From assembly GCA_950097015.1 (NCBI GenBank), contig CATNEN010000005.1, positions 2,232,001 through 2,296,000 on the forward strand: a stretch of 64,000 bases of DNA, read 5' to 3'. The position numbers and the translations under genes were made by a program. The DNA is from Macrostomum hystrix. Taxonomy: Eukaryota; Platyhelminthes; Macrostomidae. Shown here piece after piece: positions 11,501 to 23,280 of this stretch (its first letter is position 1; the number at the start of each line of letters is the position of its first letter). The notes beneath the pieces are model-generated. The model did not search any database. It was not told where the DNA came from and saw only the letters and a list, made by a program, of their open reading frames with translations.

Positions 11501-14500
11501 TGAAGATACCGTTTGGCGGCATAAACAGGTTGTCCTGTACGATAAGAAATTGGGATTTTAATCCTTAAAACGTAGCTATAATGATCGGTTTTATACTTAA
11601 GCAGATTTTGGCACGAAACCTGCTTTTAGATTCGTTTTTTATTTCGCGTGTAAAATTTAAAACAAATATCTTTTATAGCACACGTAGTCAGATGTGTTCC
11701 ATGAATCAAAGAATGAATTCCATTTATTCTATCTTACCCCGCGAAAGAAAGCAATATAGAACAACGAACTGTACGAGTTGGCGAATTGAAAAGCGAACAA
11801 CTTCAGAATCAATGCGTTGTCGTATTCGGACTGAGTCCGATGGTTTTCTAAAAGGTAGCAGTTTTTTTTACTTTTTAGATTAGAGCACAGGAAAGTCTAT
11901 CTGGTTCCTAGGTAGACGAGGTACGTACCCCAGTTTGTTAAAACGTAAGCAATCTTGTCGTAAATCTGAAAGTTGTATGAAATGCTTACGTTTATAGAAC
12001 TAAATAAGATATGCAGACAATCTGAAGGAACATTCAATACGTACCTTTCCAATCAGAATGATAAAAACAGCGTTTAATAGCGAGCTGACAACTGCATTTA
12101 AAATCAGACAGTTTGTACTGCTAACAGTTGGACAGATACGAATGGTAACAAAGATTCGATACACTATGACGGCTGCCACTCCGATAAACACGATGCAAAT
12201 CTGGAAATTTGAAAAAAAAATAATGTAGCTTTGTCTACTGTGCTACTCGTCAGTAGCTTGTCTATTTTTCATGGTTATCTGGCTTATACACAAGCTTACC
12301 ATAACCAGTAAGATGACAAACGAGGTGGCAAACTTTATGGCTTGCTGACTGCCAGGATAGTAGGAGTCCATCTTGCCCGTGATTGGATCCTAAAAAAGGG
12401 AACGGGCATAAGAATGTGGCGCGCTTGATACAACTCATGAGAGTACGATTTTATGTAGATTGCATGATTGCGTAAAAATTGCTCTTTAATCGACTGGGAG
12501 GACGAGATTTCAGGCTTAGTGTACATTAAGCTGTTTTCTAATAGGAGGGGGGCGAGATTTCATGCAGGCTTAGTGTACATTGGACTGTTTTCCAATCCAC
12601 AGGAGGGGGCGAGATTTCATGCAGGCTTAGTGTACATTGGACTGTTTTTCAATCCATAGGAGGGGGGCGAGATTTCATGCAGGCTTAGTGTACATTGGAC
12701 TGTTTTCCAATCCACAGGAGGGGGCGAGATTTCATGCAGGCTTAGTGTACATTGGACTGTTTTCCAATCCACAGGAGGGGGCGAGATTTCATGCAGGCTT
12801 AGTGTACATTGGACTGTTTTTCAATCCACAGGAGGGGGGCGAGATTTCATGCAGGCTTAGTGTACATTGGACTGTTTTTCAATCCATAGGAGGGGGCGAG
12901 ATTTCATGCAGGCTTAGTGTACATTGGACTGTTTTTCAATCCACAGGAGGGGGCGAGATTTCATGCAGGCTTAGTGTACATTGGACTGTTTTTCAATCCA
13001 CAGGAGGGGGGCGAGATTTCATGCAGGCTTAGTGTACATTGGACTGTTTTTCAATCCACAGGAGGGGGCGAGATTTCATGCAGGCTTAGTGTACATTGGA
13101 CTGTTTTCCAATCCACAGGAGGGGGGCGAGATTTCATGCAGGCTTAGTGTACATTGGACTGTTTTTCAATCCACAGGAGGGGGCGAGATTTCATGCAGGC
13201 TTAGTGTACATTGGACTATTTTTCAATCCACAGGAGGGGATGAGATTTTAAATTTAGAGTACATTAAGATAATGTGGCGCCAGCCTTTTTTATATTTACC
13301 AGTCGCTCCTTGGTGCCGATAAACTCTGGCCTATCAGGCTCCGAGTGTTCATAATTGTTAACGTCCCATTCGTAAGCCAGGGTGGAACGATAGCGCTTCC
13401 ACAGCTCCGTGTGAATGGTGCCCCACAGGCAGATGATGATGGCAAATATTGGTGTAAGCAAATTGTCAAACGCATCTTTGATTGTTGCCAGCATATCGTC
13501 AACCAGCGACATCATCCTGCAAATCGAATAAAACATTCGCAACAGCTACTTCTAGTCTGAGTAGTATATCTGAGTAGTAAAAATAATGATTCTCAACATG
13601 AGTGTTCTCTCACTTTTGAATGTCGGAGGCCACTGTGGTGGTGATATTCGGAGCTGAAGTGGTTCCTACGGACGACTGCGAATGCTTCTGAATGCTGAAA
13701 ATAAAACCAATGTAGCTATTTATTTAGGAATGTAAAAAATCGAAGTTGGTTAAAATACTACAACATTTGACCGACTTAAATACACGACATAATACACTTT
13801 CAGAGCAAACAATACACTTTAAGTGAGGCATACTCATTCATTAGTGATTATGCTCTTAACTGCATGCCATAAAATTCACGGGATGGTGAAGAGATTTTAA
13901 GAAATCCAGCTTTAACCCGCCGTGGGGTTAATTAAAAAAATTATCAAATAGCAAACTTGGCTACAAAAGATGCACGACGACATTAACCAATAATTAAACC
14001 AATTACGTATAAATTGGTTTCAAGAATTTCACGCAAAATAGCATGGAAAATTTCGAAGTAGAAAATGTGACCATTGGTGGGGTCAATTTACGAGCATATC
14101 AGTTGTAGAAAATATATTGCGGCAATTTCGGCAGGAGGCAAATAAAAACGTAGCATTTGAATATGAATTGCAATTGGTTCTCAAACTTACTACTTTAGCT
14201 GAGCGCTGAAAGTTATTATTTTCGTTAAGAATCAGTGTAAAGTGATAAAAAGTAGCATTTTGTTATTCTGACTATGCAACGTGCTCAATCGCGGGTAAAG
14301 TGATGTATAATATTTAATCGTCTGTTATGATACGCTAGAATATGAACTTAATCTTAGTCTGCGACGCAACCATAGACTTGAGTAGCAATCATATTAAAAT
14401 GATAAGGCTTAATCATAGGTGTAGGTTTGCGCGGATTCCCCGGTTGAACTAGTGGTTGTAGCCTAGTGATTAGGGTGTCGGACTCACTACTTAAAGGTCG

Positions 14501-17500
14501 GGGGTTCGATTCCCGACTCCACTGGAACAATTTGTGTCCTTTAGCTAGACATTTAACTCCCGCATTGCTTCAGTTCACCCAGCTGTTAAATGGGTACCAG
14601 CATCAGCTGGGAAGACTTCGATTAAAGGTGGATTTGGCGTTCCAGTCCATGGACTGAACAGCAGTACACAGTCTTCAGATGCGGCTGGGGCAGTGGGGCA
14701 GGTGTAATCTATTATTATAATCATTATATTACCGCTTGTACTAATTGTACCTTTTCTAAAAATAGTATTAGCTAGAGAATCCTTTCTAGAGAGAGAAGGA
14801 TTGGCTAGAGAAGCCAATCGGATTGTTAAGACAGGCTTCCGTTAAAGGCAAACGTTATTTGCATAATAATAATTTAACATTAAAGTCGCACATTTATATC
14901 CGACACATTAATAATGCTCACCTAAGCACTAAGCCGTAGATAAAGATTGCGATGCCTAGCAGAGTTGGCAGCCAAAGCATTGAGATCATGTGACCCGACC
15001 AGGCGAAATAGAACGCTATCATCTCACCGAAATAGTTGCGTACCCTGTCCAATGGCTGGTACTTGGTCACTTTGGTCCACACCTCTTCCAACCTGCGCCG
15101 ATCGTCATTTGCCAGGGTATAGTCAAAGCGACAGTCGCCAATCTGTTGCACAGCTTTCAGTTTGCGCCCCTTGGCAATGTCCTCGTCTTTGGCCATATTC
15201 CGATCAATCTTGTAGTCTCCAGGGTAAACTTTTAGCCAGTCCCGTTTGAGATTCTCAATCCAAGGATCCTCAGATGATGGGTCGTGTAGACCAAAAGCGT
15301 CAGTAAAGACTTCATGGTGAAGTAGCTTTGGCAGAGCTGAAGAATTACGCGATAAAGATGCAACTTTTTAATAAAAGAAGAATGATCAAAATTTTTTGCT
15401 TTGCCGCACTAATAATTCTTGCGTAATCAAACAGGGATAATTAATATTTTAGTAATAATCTGTAAAAGTCGATCAATGGGGCAGATAATAATTTAGTTGT
15501 CGTTTGTGACAGCCAATAAGAATCAACATAAGGTCAGAGAGCTAATCAATCGTGTGGTTTTTTCGACAGCCAATAAGAATCGATCAACGGGGCAGATAAA
15601 TAGTTAGTTGTCGTTTGTGACAGCCAATAAGAATCAACATAAGGTCAGAGAGCTAATCAATCGTGTGGTTTTTTCGACAGCCAATAAGAATCGATCAACG
15701 GGGCAGATAAATAGTTAGTTGTCGTTTGTGACAGCCAATAAGAATCAACATAAGGTCAGAGAGCTAATCAATCGTGTGGTTTTTTCGACAGACAATAAGA
15801 ATCGAGCAACGGGGCTGAGAGTTATCTAGTCGAGTCGTTTGTGAAAGCCTACGACCAAGATAAGGGGAGAGAACTAATTAATCGAGTGGTTTGCGTCAAA
15901 ATAAAAACACTATATACCTGTCTTTGTCAAATCTTTGTCCAAATCAGACGCCGCAGTCCCGATATCTGTGTTGATTAGAATGTTATTAACCTGCAATTAG
16001 ACGGGAATCATTCTGAATATTATTTTATATAGTTCTAGACTTGTATCGGCAATTATGAGGAGGAAAAACTCTCACCAGGTAAGATCTCAGTGCGGGTCTA
16101 AAGAAAGTTTCTTTGTTCTCGTGACCTCGAAACAGATGCAGGTTTCTTCTAGAGAACGGACCGCTGATATAGTCCTCTGTGTAAAGAAACGTTTTTATGT
16201 AGAAATAACGCGACAAGAATCTTCAGACGAGCTATTTTTTTGGAGTTATCTCAAATGTTTACCTTCGTCGTCTTCAATCATATGGCAGCACTGTCCAATC
16301 TTCTGGAACAAATCGAAACTCTCTAGCGGCGAAATTGTCTGCGGGACGATTTTCAAGGTACAATGTCTTTAGAAGGCCTCATTTTGTGATATTGCGGAGG
16401 CGTTTTCATCTTAATTGTGGGGTGATTTCTAACAAACATGGTCAGATGATAATGGGCAGGTCATTTTCTGATATGTGATTGTAACAAGAAACCGTGGGCA
16501 AATCGCATTTATGAAATAATCATGGAGATTATTTCCCAAAAAATCAACGAACCAAGAAATTTGACCAATCAATGCACATAAAGATCGAGAAATTCAACAA
16601 AATTTGAAATTTGAAGGAGTCGAAAAAATTACGAAATCTGGAATTTTTTACGCATCATGGACGCGATGTTTCTTAGAGCTAGATTTTTCATGTACCCTCA
16701 CGAAACTATTATAAATCGTATATTTGAGTAAAGAACACATTTTTCACAAGATACTTTTCTCCACTTTGGGCCAAGCAATAATTCCAGTTTTCGTCTCTTT
16801 TAGGTACTCACGCTTGTACATTTCCTTCATGGCCGTTGTTGCGAAGGGCGTGAGAGAAAAGAGAGTGTTATATTAATCATGCTAATTTTCCGCTTCCAAT
16901 ACTTTCGCTGTTCAGGGCTAGACACAGAAGTGCAATGTAATACTGGAGTAAATGCGCATACGAATCAAGCTAGTCTAGGCTTGAAAAGAAACATTTATTG
17001 CTTGAAAATGTATTCAGAATCAATTCAACTAGAGATAATCTAGAGAGTCAATCTCTATACATAATCTCTATTGCAGCGTATTGCTACAAGGATGTTTCAA
17101 TGGCGTCAAACACGTTCAAACGCGTGACTATGTAGCTGTCGAAAGAGTGTTACAGCGTTAGACAGAAATAAATTGTCTAACACTGAACACACTAGAACCC
17201 AGGATCTCCAAGATGTCAAAATGATGTCTTAAAAATTCATCTGAGGGCAGTATAAGTCTCACCTTATCGAGTGCCATCTCCAGTTTGAGCTTCTCAGCCT
17301 CTCTTGCCAGAACATTGAATGGCGCGTAGATTTTAATGAACACCAACGGATGATCCTCGTTGTCATTGTGCTCGTAGACTTCGGTCTCGATGCCGGGTCG
17401 GCGACTTTTAAGAGTGTCCAAGAATACCTGTCGAATGCGTCGCTTAGCCTCAGAGTGATGACCGTGGTCGCAGTCGCGATACACCAGGACATAGTCTATG

Positions 17501-17628
17501 GCCGGCAGGCGGGTGCCGGTCCATTTGAACTCCACTGGGCCCATGACGTCGTCTGGCTCGCTGGAACCCAAACCACTGCTTACCATCAGGCCCGGGTGGC
17601 TGCTACCACCCAGCTTCTCGACGTCCAT
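8560..17628 (-). CDS. Anoctamin (TMEM16 family), 16 exons, 869 aa
   Basis: Minus-strand exons: 17263-17628, 16812-16824, 16076-16176, 15918-15990, 14922-15336, 13614-13694, 13300-13516, 12300-12389, 12045-12200, 11929-11965, 11738-11847, 11374-11534, 10491-10680, 9604-9888, 8866-8990, 8560-8749. They total 2610 nt with every phase matching. The N-terminal cytosolic dimerisation domain contains AIDYVLVY and FIKIYAPFNVLAREAEKL. The ten-helix anoctamin core contains YFGEMIAFYFAWSGHM, FQFANSYSSLFYIAFFRG, EYMEKIIQLGYLL, FAASFPLAPLIALLTNLF and VIPDVPSLVQLQIRRERY. Family members are Ca2+-activated chloride channels or lipid scramblases in plasma or internal membranes. Acidic calcium ligands are present at E658 and E661 (EYME) and D690 and D694; the ligands of the preceding helix look degenerate. 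The first extracellular loop lacks the usual cysteines. The start is the first ATG after an in-frame upstream TAA. The exact paralogue group is unresolved. Confidence 0.9.
9066..9480 (-). repeat. 16-bp tandem array in anoctamin intron 14
   Basis: The plus-strand unit is ACAGGGGAGAGATAAG, with ATGA/ATAA variants, about 26 copies. It lies between exons 9604-9888 and 8866-8990. On the transcribed strand it reads CTGTCTTATCTCTCCC, which is close to the sequence of the 8.0-8.5 kb array in the opposite orientation. Confidence 0.9.
10110..10210 (+). repeat. Dispersed repeat, copy 1 (second copy at 37154-37255)
   Basis: Shares ordered blocks GTGTACATC, GTCAG.CAGTGTACACT, GGCC.TCAA.GGG and AATTGCACGA with 37154-37255. 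A further partial copy (GTGTACATCTGCC...) follows near 10345-10400. It lies in anoctamin intron 13. The class is unknown. Confidence 0.6.
10860..11200 (-). mobile_element. tRNA-derived SINE, well-preserved copy
   Basis: On the minus strand: tRNA-like head with A box (TAGCCTAGTGGTTAGGGCG, complement of about 11170-11188) and B box (GGTCGGGGGTTCGATTTCC, near 11128-11150), the body with CAGCTGGGTGAACTGAAG (plus sense, 11062-11079), then a 3' end rich in ATT repeats (TAATAATAATAATAAT, plus sense, near 10883). It sits in anoctamin intron 12. Confidence 0.85.
12541..13245 (-). repeat. 57-59-bp tandem array in anoctamin intron 7, ~12 copies
   Basis: The unit contains GCGAGATTTCATGCAGGCTT, AGTGTACATTGGACTG and TTTTTCAATCCACAGGAGGG. 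Copies differ mainly in G-run length, T-run length and a C/T in the CAATCCAC/CAATCCAT block. The array fills most of the intron between exons 13300-13516 and 12300-12389. Confidence 0.95.
14441..14720 (+). mobile_element. tRNA-derived SINE, plus orientation
   Basis: The tRNA-like head has an A box at TAGCCTAGTGATTAGGGTG (14459-14477) and a B box at GGTCGGGGGTTCGATTCCC (14496-14514). It is followed by the family body (CAGTTCACCCAGCTG, 14570-14584; TCCATGGACTG, 14645-14655) and the tail GGTGTAATCTATTATTATAA. It lies in anoctamin intron 5. An RNA polymerase III internal promoter is implied by the boxes. Confidence 0.85.
15470..15900. repeat. 111-bp tandem repeat, ~3.5 copies, in anoctamin intron 4
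   Basis: CGATCAACGGGGCAGATAAA recurs at 15581 and 15692. Each unit contains GACAGCCAATAAGAATCAAC and TCAATCGTGTGGTTTTTTCG. The flanking copies at both ends are more diverged than the inner ones. Confidence 0.9.
16812..16824 (-). CDS. 13-nt microexon of the anoctamin gene
   Basis: The exon GAAATGTACAAGC lies between an acceptor (CCATGAAG|) and a strong donor (|GTGAGT). It joins phase 0 from exon 1 to the phase-1 start of exon 3, giving DK-EMYK-QDYISGPFS. Vertebrate anoctamins have a KKMYH-like stretch at the same place. Without it the exon 1 to exon 3 phases disagree. Confidence 0.65.
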
Positions 17629-17769
17629 TGTGTCGAGCTTGAAGTAGCTCAACCTTGCTTAGAGTAACTTTGTTGACCACTGGGATTATACGGCTGGAAA
17701 GTAGTTAAGAAAAATAGCTAACACCACTGTAAATAACATTTTTAGAATCGATTTGTTGTCTATGGTCAA

Positions 17770-17778
17770 AACTTAGCG

Positions 17779-17827
<49 letters not shown>

Positions 17828-18270
17828 GATAGATAGATAGATAGGCTTTCCAGCTGCCTTAATCGTTTCCGGTGATCTTGTGTGCGTGCATTCAGCGTGA
17901 TTGGCTGCGGCAAGCAAGCTCGAAAGAGCTCGCTTCGCTCGCTCTTTCTCGCTTTCTATATCTATTGCCAGGACCTGCACCGGAGCGGTTACGAAAATTA
18001 GGCTTCTCGGTAGTGGCAAGCATTCATTTGCACTACTGCTTGAGTAGTCTGGTTTTTGTACGGCATTGGCTGGTTCCAGATGGTAGTTCCTCTGGATAAA
18101 AGCGCTTACCGCGCCCATTGGCTTTCCAGCTGCCTTAATCGTTTCCGGTGATCTTGTGTGCGTGCATTCAGCGTGATTGGCTGCGGCAAGCAAGCTCGAA
18201 AGAGCTCGCTTCGCTCGCTCTTTCTCGCTTTCTATATCTATCTATCTATCTATCTATCTATATAACTACG
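17770..18270. mobile_element. Candidate non-autonomous Helitron/Helentron-like element with TCTA microsatellite
   Basis: A (TCTA)n run ending at 17825 turns directly into its inverse (TAGA)n. Then comes a ~118-bp segment (17846-17962) repeated almost exactly at 18119-18238, followed by another (TCTA)n run. Each copy ends with a hairpin, CGAAAGAGC...GCTCTTTCTCG. Microsatellite flanks, subterminal hairpins and internal direct repeats are typical of Helentron-derived elements. No transposase is present, so the class is inference. Confidence 0.5.
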
Positions 18271-18466
18271 AGCGCGTATCTATGAAATAAACAAAGCAAA
18301 TCAAGGACTTAACGGTTTTAAACTAGCATGGTTATCTCGCAGATTCAAGATGCACAACTTTTTTTATAAATTAATTTGAAAAAAATTCCGCTAGCAGAAG
18401 GAATTCAGATAACTGCAGATCGAAACATTTTACTTTAATGGATGCAATTGTTATCAGAATCGATTT

Positions 18467-19547
18467 TTAAGTAGAGCCATCCAGATAGACCAGTCTAAGC
18501 TGCTCAACAAGTTCTCTCGTCTCTTCCTGAGCCTCATCCATACGTTTCATCAATCGTTCAGCTGCTGAACGTTCTGATTGGCTGAAAAATGCCACAGCAA
18601 TGCTGATTCGCTGACAACTAGACAGGGCAGACAGAATGTCTATGGCCAACTTTGCAGGCCAATCAGAATTCTTCTGTGCGGCATCCATAGCGGTGAAGAA
18701 CTCGCCGAGTAGTCCGAACGGCACCTCCGAGGCGAATAAATTTGAGTAGACGGATGGCGATAGCCTCAACATGTAGGCAGAGCTGCAGAGTGAACATACG
18801 AGCGTATTTTCTGTTACTTCTGTCTTTCGCTTTATGTTGAAGACTGAAGTCTATTGGCCTTAGCCCTAGGCCTTAAGCACAAGACACAGGTTGTGACTTT
18901 TGCTAAAAGGCACAAATTGTTCAAGTGGAGTCAGGAATCGAACCCCGGACCTTTAAGTCCTGAGTCCGACGCTCTAAGTAATAGTCTACTCAACCACGGA
19001 CCACATATTACACAGCAGTAATCAAGAGTTTATTACATTACATCATTTACTTAACTTAGTCAAATAACTTGCCTCTCCTTACACACATTTTACAAATAAA
19101 GGCAATTCTAAAAGCATCTAGAATAGGTCTCATGGAGCCTAATAAAAAGGCCCATTTTACTTACCGATCATCCGCAGTTTTCAAAGCTCTCCACTGACGC
19201 AAAAACTGTTGAGACGTTGTTGGCAGCACCTCAGCTGCGGTTGCTTTTGATTGGGACACCTGCTGGGACTGACCCCCTGTAGGCTGACTTTCAAGTACGC
19301 CGCCTCCGCGACTCCTGCCCCTGTTCCACAGTCCGGCCTCGTTGGATCGAATCTCGGTGACTCGCTCGCCACGATCCAGCGGCTTCAAATGGCTGGCGTT
19401 GACAATCTCTTTGAATTCTTCGTAGCTGGCCACTCGTTGGTTTACGGCGCGAAATTTGGCATCATTTTTTTCCCAGTAGCGCCTGTCTGCTTCCACCGCC
19501 TGTTCCAATTCTCGTTCTAACCGGTCCAAGTTTATTTCGCCTGACAT
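18467..19547 (-). CDS. CCDC103: CCDC103 / DNAAF19, dynein arm assembly factor (232 aa, 2 exons)
   Basis: The exons are 19165-19547 and 18467-18782, with phases matching (2 then 1). The N-terminal half reads RLERELEQAVEADRRY then [20 protein letters not shown], and KPLDRGE follows, closely matching vertebrate CCDC103 ([26 protein letters not shown]-type). The C-terminal half carries VPFGLLGEFFTAM, matching the conserved VGFGLLGELLVAL segment. The length is close to the human 242 residues. The family is an oligomeric coiled-coil factor needed to attach outer dynein arms to axonemal microtubules, so the organism should have motile cilia. The intron holds a truncated SINE. Confidence 0.9.
18868..19006 (-). 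mobile_element. Truncated SINE in CCDC103 intron
   Basis: Contains the tRNA-like head region (AATCGAACCCCGGACCTTTAA, 18931 region) and the TGCTAAAAGGCACAAATTGT block. The distal body is absent. Confidence 0.65.
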
Positions 19548-21966
19548 GTTTTTTCTAGCCTTGTTTTGTTAATATCCAAAGGTCTTCTGAAATTTTGTGA
19601 GTGTGCGTATGATAATGAAAAAATAATATGCATACTATTGTGCACTATTGTGCGAATCAAATAATTAGTGACCCAACAGTTGTTTAATTAAATCTATACT
19701 GAATAAACAATTTTATGAGTTGAACAATTTAAGATAAAATGAAATTATTTCTAAATAAATAATGCAAACCAGTAATATAATGCTACTGAACTTATCGTAA
19801 TTAATATATTGTAAAAATATATTTAAAATAACTAGATTAGCACATTTCAATCGTTTTTGTTACACTTAGAAATATAAAATATTCACAGGTGTAATGAAAG
19901 AGCAGAAACATTCCATAACAAATATTAAAATAGACACAAAAAGTTTTTTTTATATGTAATTTTTTTGTTAATAAAATGTAGGAATATACAATTGTTGAAG
20001 TACATTCTATCATACGTTTTAAAATAATTTGCAGAACACTAAACAGCGAGTTCGTAAACAATTATTTTAATATTTGCATCTTCTTTGATTAATACCTGTA
20101 CATCCAGAATGTTATCCAGATAGAACGTATAATATAAAACAGGTTATTTTTTCTGATGACAATTCTAAAAATAGTTTATATAAAGTTTTTACAGCGAATT
20201 TCGAATAAAATACGAAATAAGTCTTAACTTTAGTCTTTCTGGCTCAAAAAATTAATTCTGAAGTAGGTGGCCAAAATACGAAATCGATTTTAATTGCTCA
20301 AAGAACAAATTTGGTGCACTCAGATAAAAAATGCTTTTATATAACATAGCTACACCATTCACAATTTACCTCAGCCTCAAAGTTCTGATAACGATTAAAG
20401 ATAAAGAAATGCATACTAGAGGACAGCGCCACACTTCAAACAAAAATTGAATATTTCTTTTACAGTACTTTAGCTTTTTGGTATAAAAATTAACTATGAC
20501 ATTGCAGACTCAATTTGCGTTTAAATTCATAAGTAGGAAGAAATAGAACACAGCCAAAAATATGGTGTAAATTCATGTTGTTAAGCCTATAGCTGTCAAC
20601 AAAAAAGAATGACAGTATGCATTGCAAGAAAGTAACAATAAGTTAAAAAATCAAATTTAAATACTTGCATACGATTTGCTTTACCATAAAATTTGTTTTT
20701 TATTTTCTTAGCTTTATTTTTTGTTCTAAACGTTTGGGCTAAATGCGCGAAATTCAATATTTTGGCAATGCTGCATTTCGCAATCAAAACGTACGTACGT
20801 ACCTTTTCATTTACAATTAATATGTAGCTGTCGTCCCCTATTAATATTAACTAATTCTTTGTATCACGAAAGCTTTCCACAACCAATGCTTGACAGAAAA
20901 AGAATTTTTCATTTTTTGACACTATAGTCTTGATTAGGACTCATGTCTTAAAACAGTGAAACGAATTTTTAGAGTTTTGTAGACAGACAATTAGTGATAC
21001 TGATAGTGTATTATATTGCTAGGTTTTTTATAATCTGTAATATGAATTGTTTAAACTAAAAACACATATTCACACACGTATTTTTCTGCTTTTATTTTCA
21101 TGTAAATATATTAAAATTTAGTAGTAAAAATATTACATTTACTTTACAAAAAAAGTGGATGCATAACATGTATTCTGTGACTGGTTTTTTAAATAGCCCT
21201 AGGCTAGCTTTTAATGTAGTCTGCCTTAAAAACTATAGTTTAACAGGGTAAATTTATTTGTAAAAACCTTATAAAATACTAGTTTACCTGAGTTAGGCCT
21301 AATTTGTGAGTCTTAATATGCCAATGTAATTGTTTTTTTATATAGTAGGTACCTAGGCCTATCAATATTATCATATCAAACATGAAATAAAAGATAAAAT
21401 TAATTGAACTTTACTTCAGCCTTAATTTACTTCTTAGCATTTTTACAGTAGCTGACTAGCCCTAAAATAGTAACAGTATATTTTCCTGTTTTGTTGGTAA
21501 TAAAGTTGTCTTATTTATATATGATGTTTGTATTGCTATTGGTGTAGCTGCATAGCCTGGCATTTTATCAATTTTAAAAAAGAAAAATATTTATGTAATT
21601 ACTTCTAAATTCATAAAAAAATAATAGCTTTGTTTATCAATGGAAATGATAAACTTTTAATGATGGCTACATTTTAAAAGTAAAGCATATCTCAGAAACA
21701 AAACATGGTAACTACACAGTCAACTATTGTTTAAGATGTACCATCATAAACCAAAGTGTTAGACTACTAATCCTACCTTTTCTCATTGTCATAATTTGTT
21801 TTTTATATATTTGAATTGAATTATAAAATATTCTATACTGTAGCCTACTGCTTTAAATTATATTGTAGTAATATGTTTGAAAACAATAAAACAGAATTTT
21901 GCTGATTAGTTTTTGGAAATGAAATGATTTTTGGCTCTAATATAAAAATACAAATAATAAATATTG
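19548..21966. other. AT-rich intergenic DNA
   Basis: This is the 5' flank of CCDC103 followed by about 2.4 kb of very AT-rich sequence with no exon, RNA gene or array that I can support. Confidence 0.4.
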
Positions 21967-22485
21967 ATTACACCTGCTAATTGGTATAGATATGTAGCTG
22001 AAACATACATGGGCAACCTAAATCTTAGCTGGCCACGCAACTTAGTTTTTGCTCTATTTACAACTTAGTTTGCTCTCATTTGCTCTCTTTTTCTCTCCCC
22101 TTTTTCCTTTTCTTCACATCTTCCTTTTTTGTCCCTTGGTCCCCCCTTTGATTTTTTTGCGCTTGGTTGATTGTTTTTTGCAACTTACCTTGCTTGGCCC
22201 TCATTTCACCAGCCGGTTCGGCCAGGTCGGCCGAGTGTTGCGCATGTATGAGCTGACAGCATAGTTGCAACTATTTTCTAGTGTATCTGAAAGCTAGATA
22301 CCACTTTTGAGTCCATAGACTAGGTAGTAAAACAATACCCACCCCTAATTACCTCTATTAATCATGGTGCCCATTATACAACTGTGTGAAGTGAAGCAAT
22401 GCAGAGTTAATGACTTGCTAAAAGACAAATAGTTCTAATAGAGTTGGGAATCAAACTCTTGACCTTTAACTTAGTAATGCTATGA
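21967..22485 (-). mobile_element. Old SINE, apparently split by a ~230-bp insertion
   Basis: The 3' tail block GATTACACCTGCTAATTGGT at 21967 and the body from about 22230 (TGAGTCCATAGACTAG, GTGAAGTGAAGCAATGCAGA, TTGGGAATCAAACTCTTGACC) belong to the same family, but pyrimidine-rich unrelated DNA lies between them. Confidence 0.5.
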
Positions 22486-22856
22486 TTTTTAAATATAATA
22501 TATGCATATTTTTTGTTTAATATTAAACTTGGTAATATGAATTTATAATTTTATGAACTACTAGACTAAAAATATTTATATATATAAAATACATAATTAG
22601 TTAAATATCTTTTATATATGTCTTTACTAGCTTTTTTTGCCCGTTGTTTTTGGGGCAGAAATTTAAAGCAAAGCAGTAAGCAATTCACGTCTCTGTATTA
22701 ACTTTATAGTGAAGGTCACCATTTATTTATTTACTGCATTAATGAAAAGTAAAGAGTTTGTTTAAGGGCGTTTTAAGTAAAAAATAAGTGAAAAGTTTGT
22801 CCAAACAGCCCCCTCTTGATTACTTCTCTTGTCTCTTAGCCACTCCTCTATACAGT
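22486..22856. other. AT-rich intergenic DNA
   Basis: No gene or repeat recognised. Confidence 0.4.
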
Positions 22857-23128
22857 CAGTGGCAGATCCAGGAATTTTGTTTTGGGGCAGTCTGTCAGGG
22901 GAGCGCCATGAGAATCACAGAGGGGGTGCCAGCGGCCGAAAAAGGGCGCCAGGAGCCAAGAAAGGGCGCCAGCGGCTGAAAAACGGGAGCCAGCGGCTGA
23001 AAAAGGGGCGCCAGCGGCCGAAAAGAGGCGCCAGTGCTGCGACTGGCGCCCCTGGTGGGGGCATCTTATTCCCATGATTAAAATTTAGGGGGGCGACTGC
23101 CCCCCCGCCCCCCCTGAATCTGCCTCTG
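22857..23128. mobile_element. hAT-like non-autonomous DNA transposon with 8-bp target duplication
   Basis: Flanked by identical TATACAGT at 22849-22856 and 23129-23136. The ends are imperfect inverted repeats: CAGTGGCAGATCCAGG at the left, and CAGAGGCAGATTCAGG reading in from the right. Inside is a short GC-rich tandem repeat with blocks like GCGCCAGCGGCCGAAAA (about 22930-23050). An 8-bp duplication points to the hAT (or P) superfamily. There is no coding capacity. Confidence 0.8.
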
Positions 23129-23280
23129 TATACAGTATGCATGTACACGCGTATACATAAGGAAAATAGCCATGGCATAACAATAACAATGTCAAAGAAA
23201 CAAAATTAAACTGTTTCAGAGTTCAGAGTTAGACAGGTCAAGGTCAATTCGTGACTACTTTTCTATTAATTGCTTGCGAG

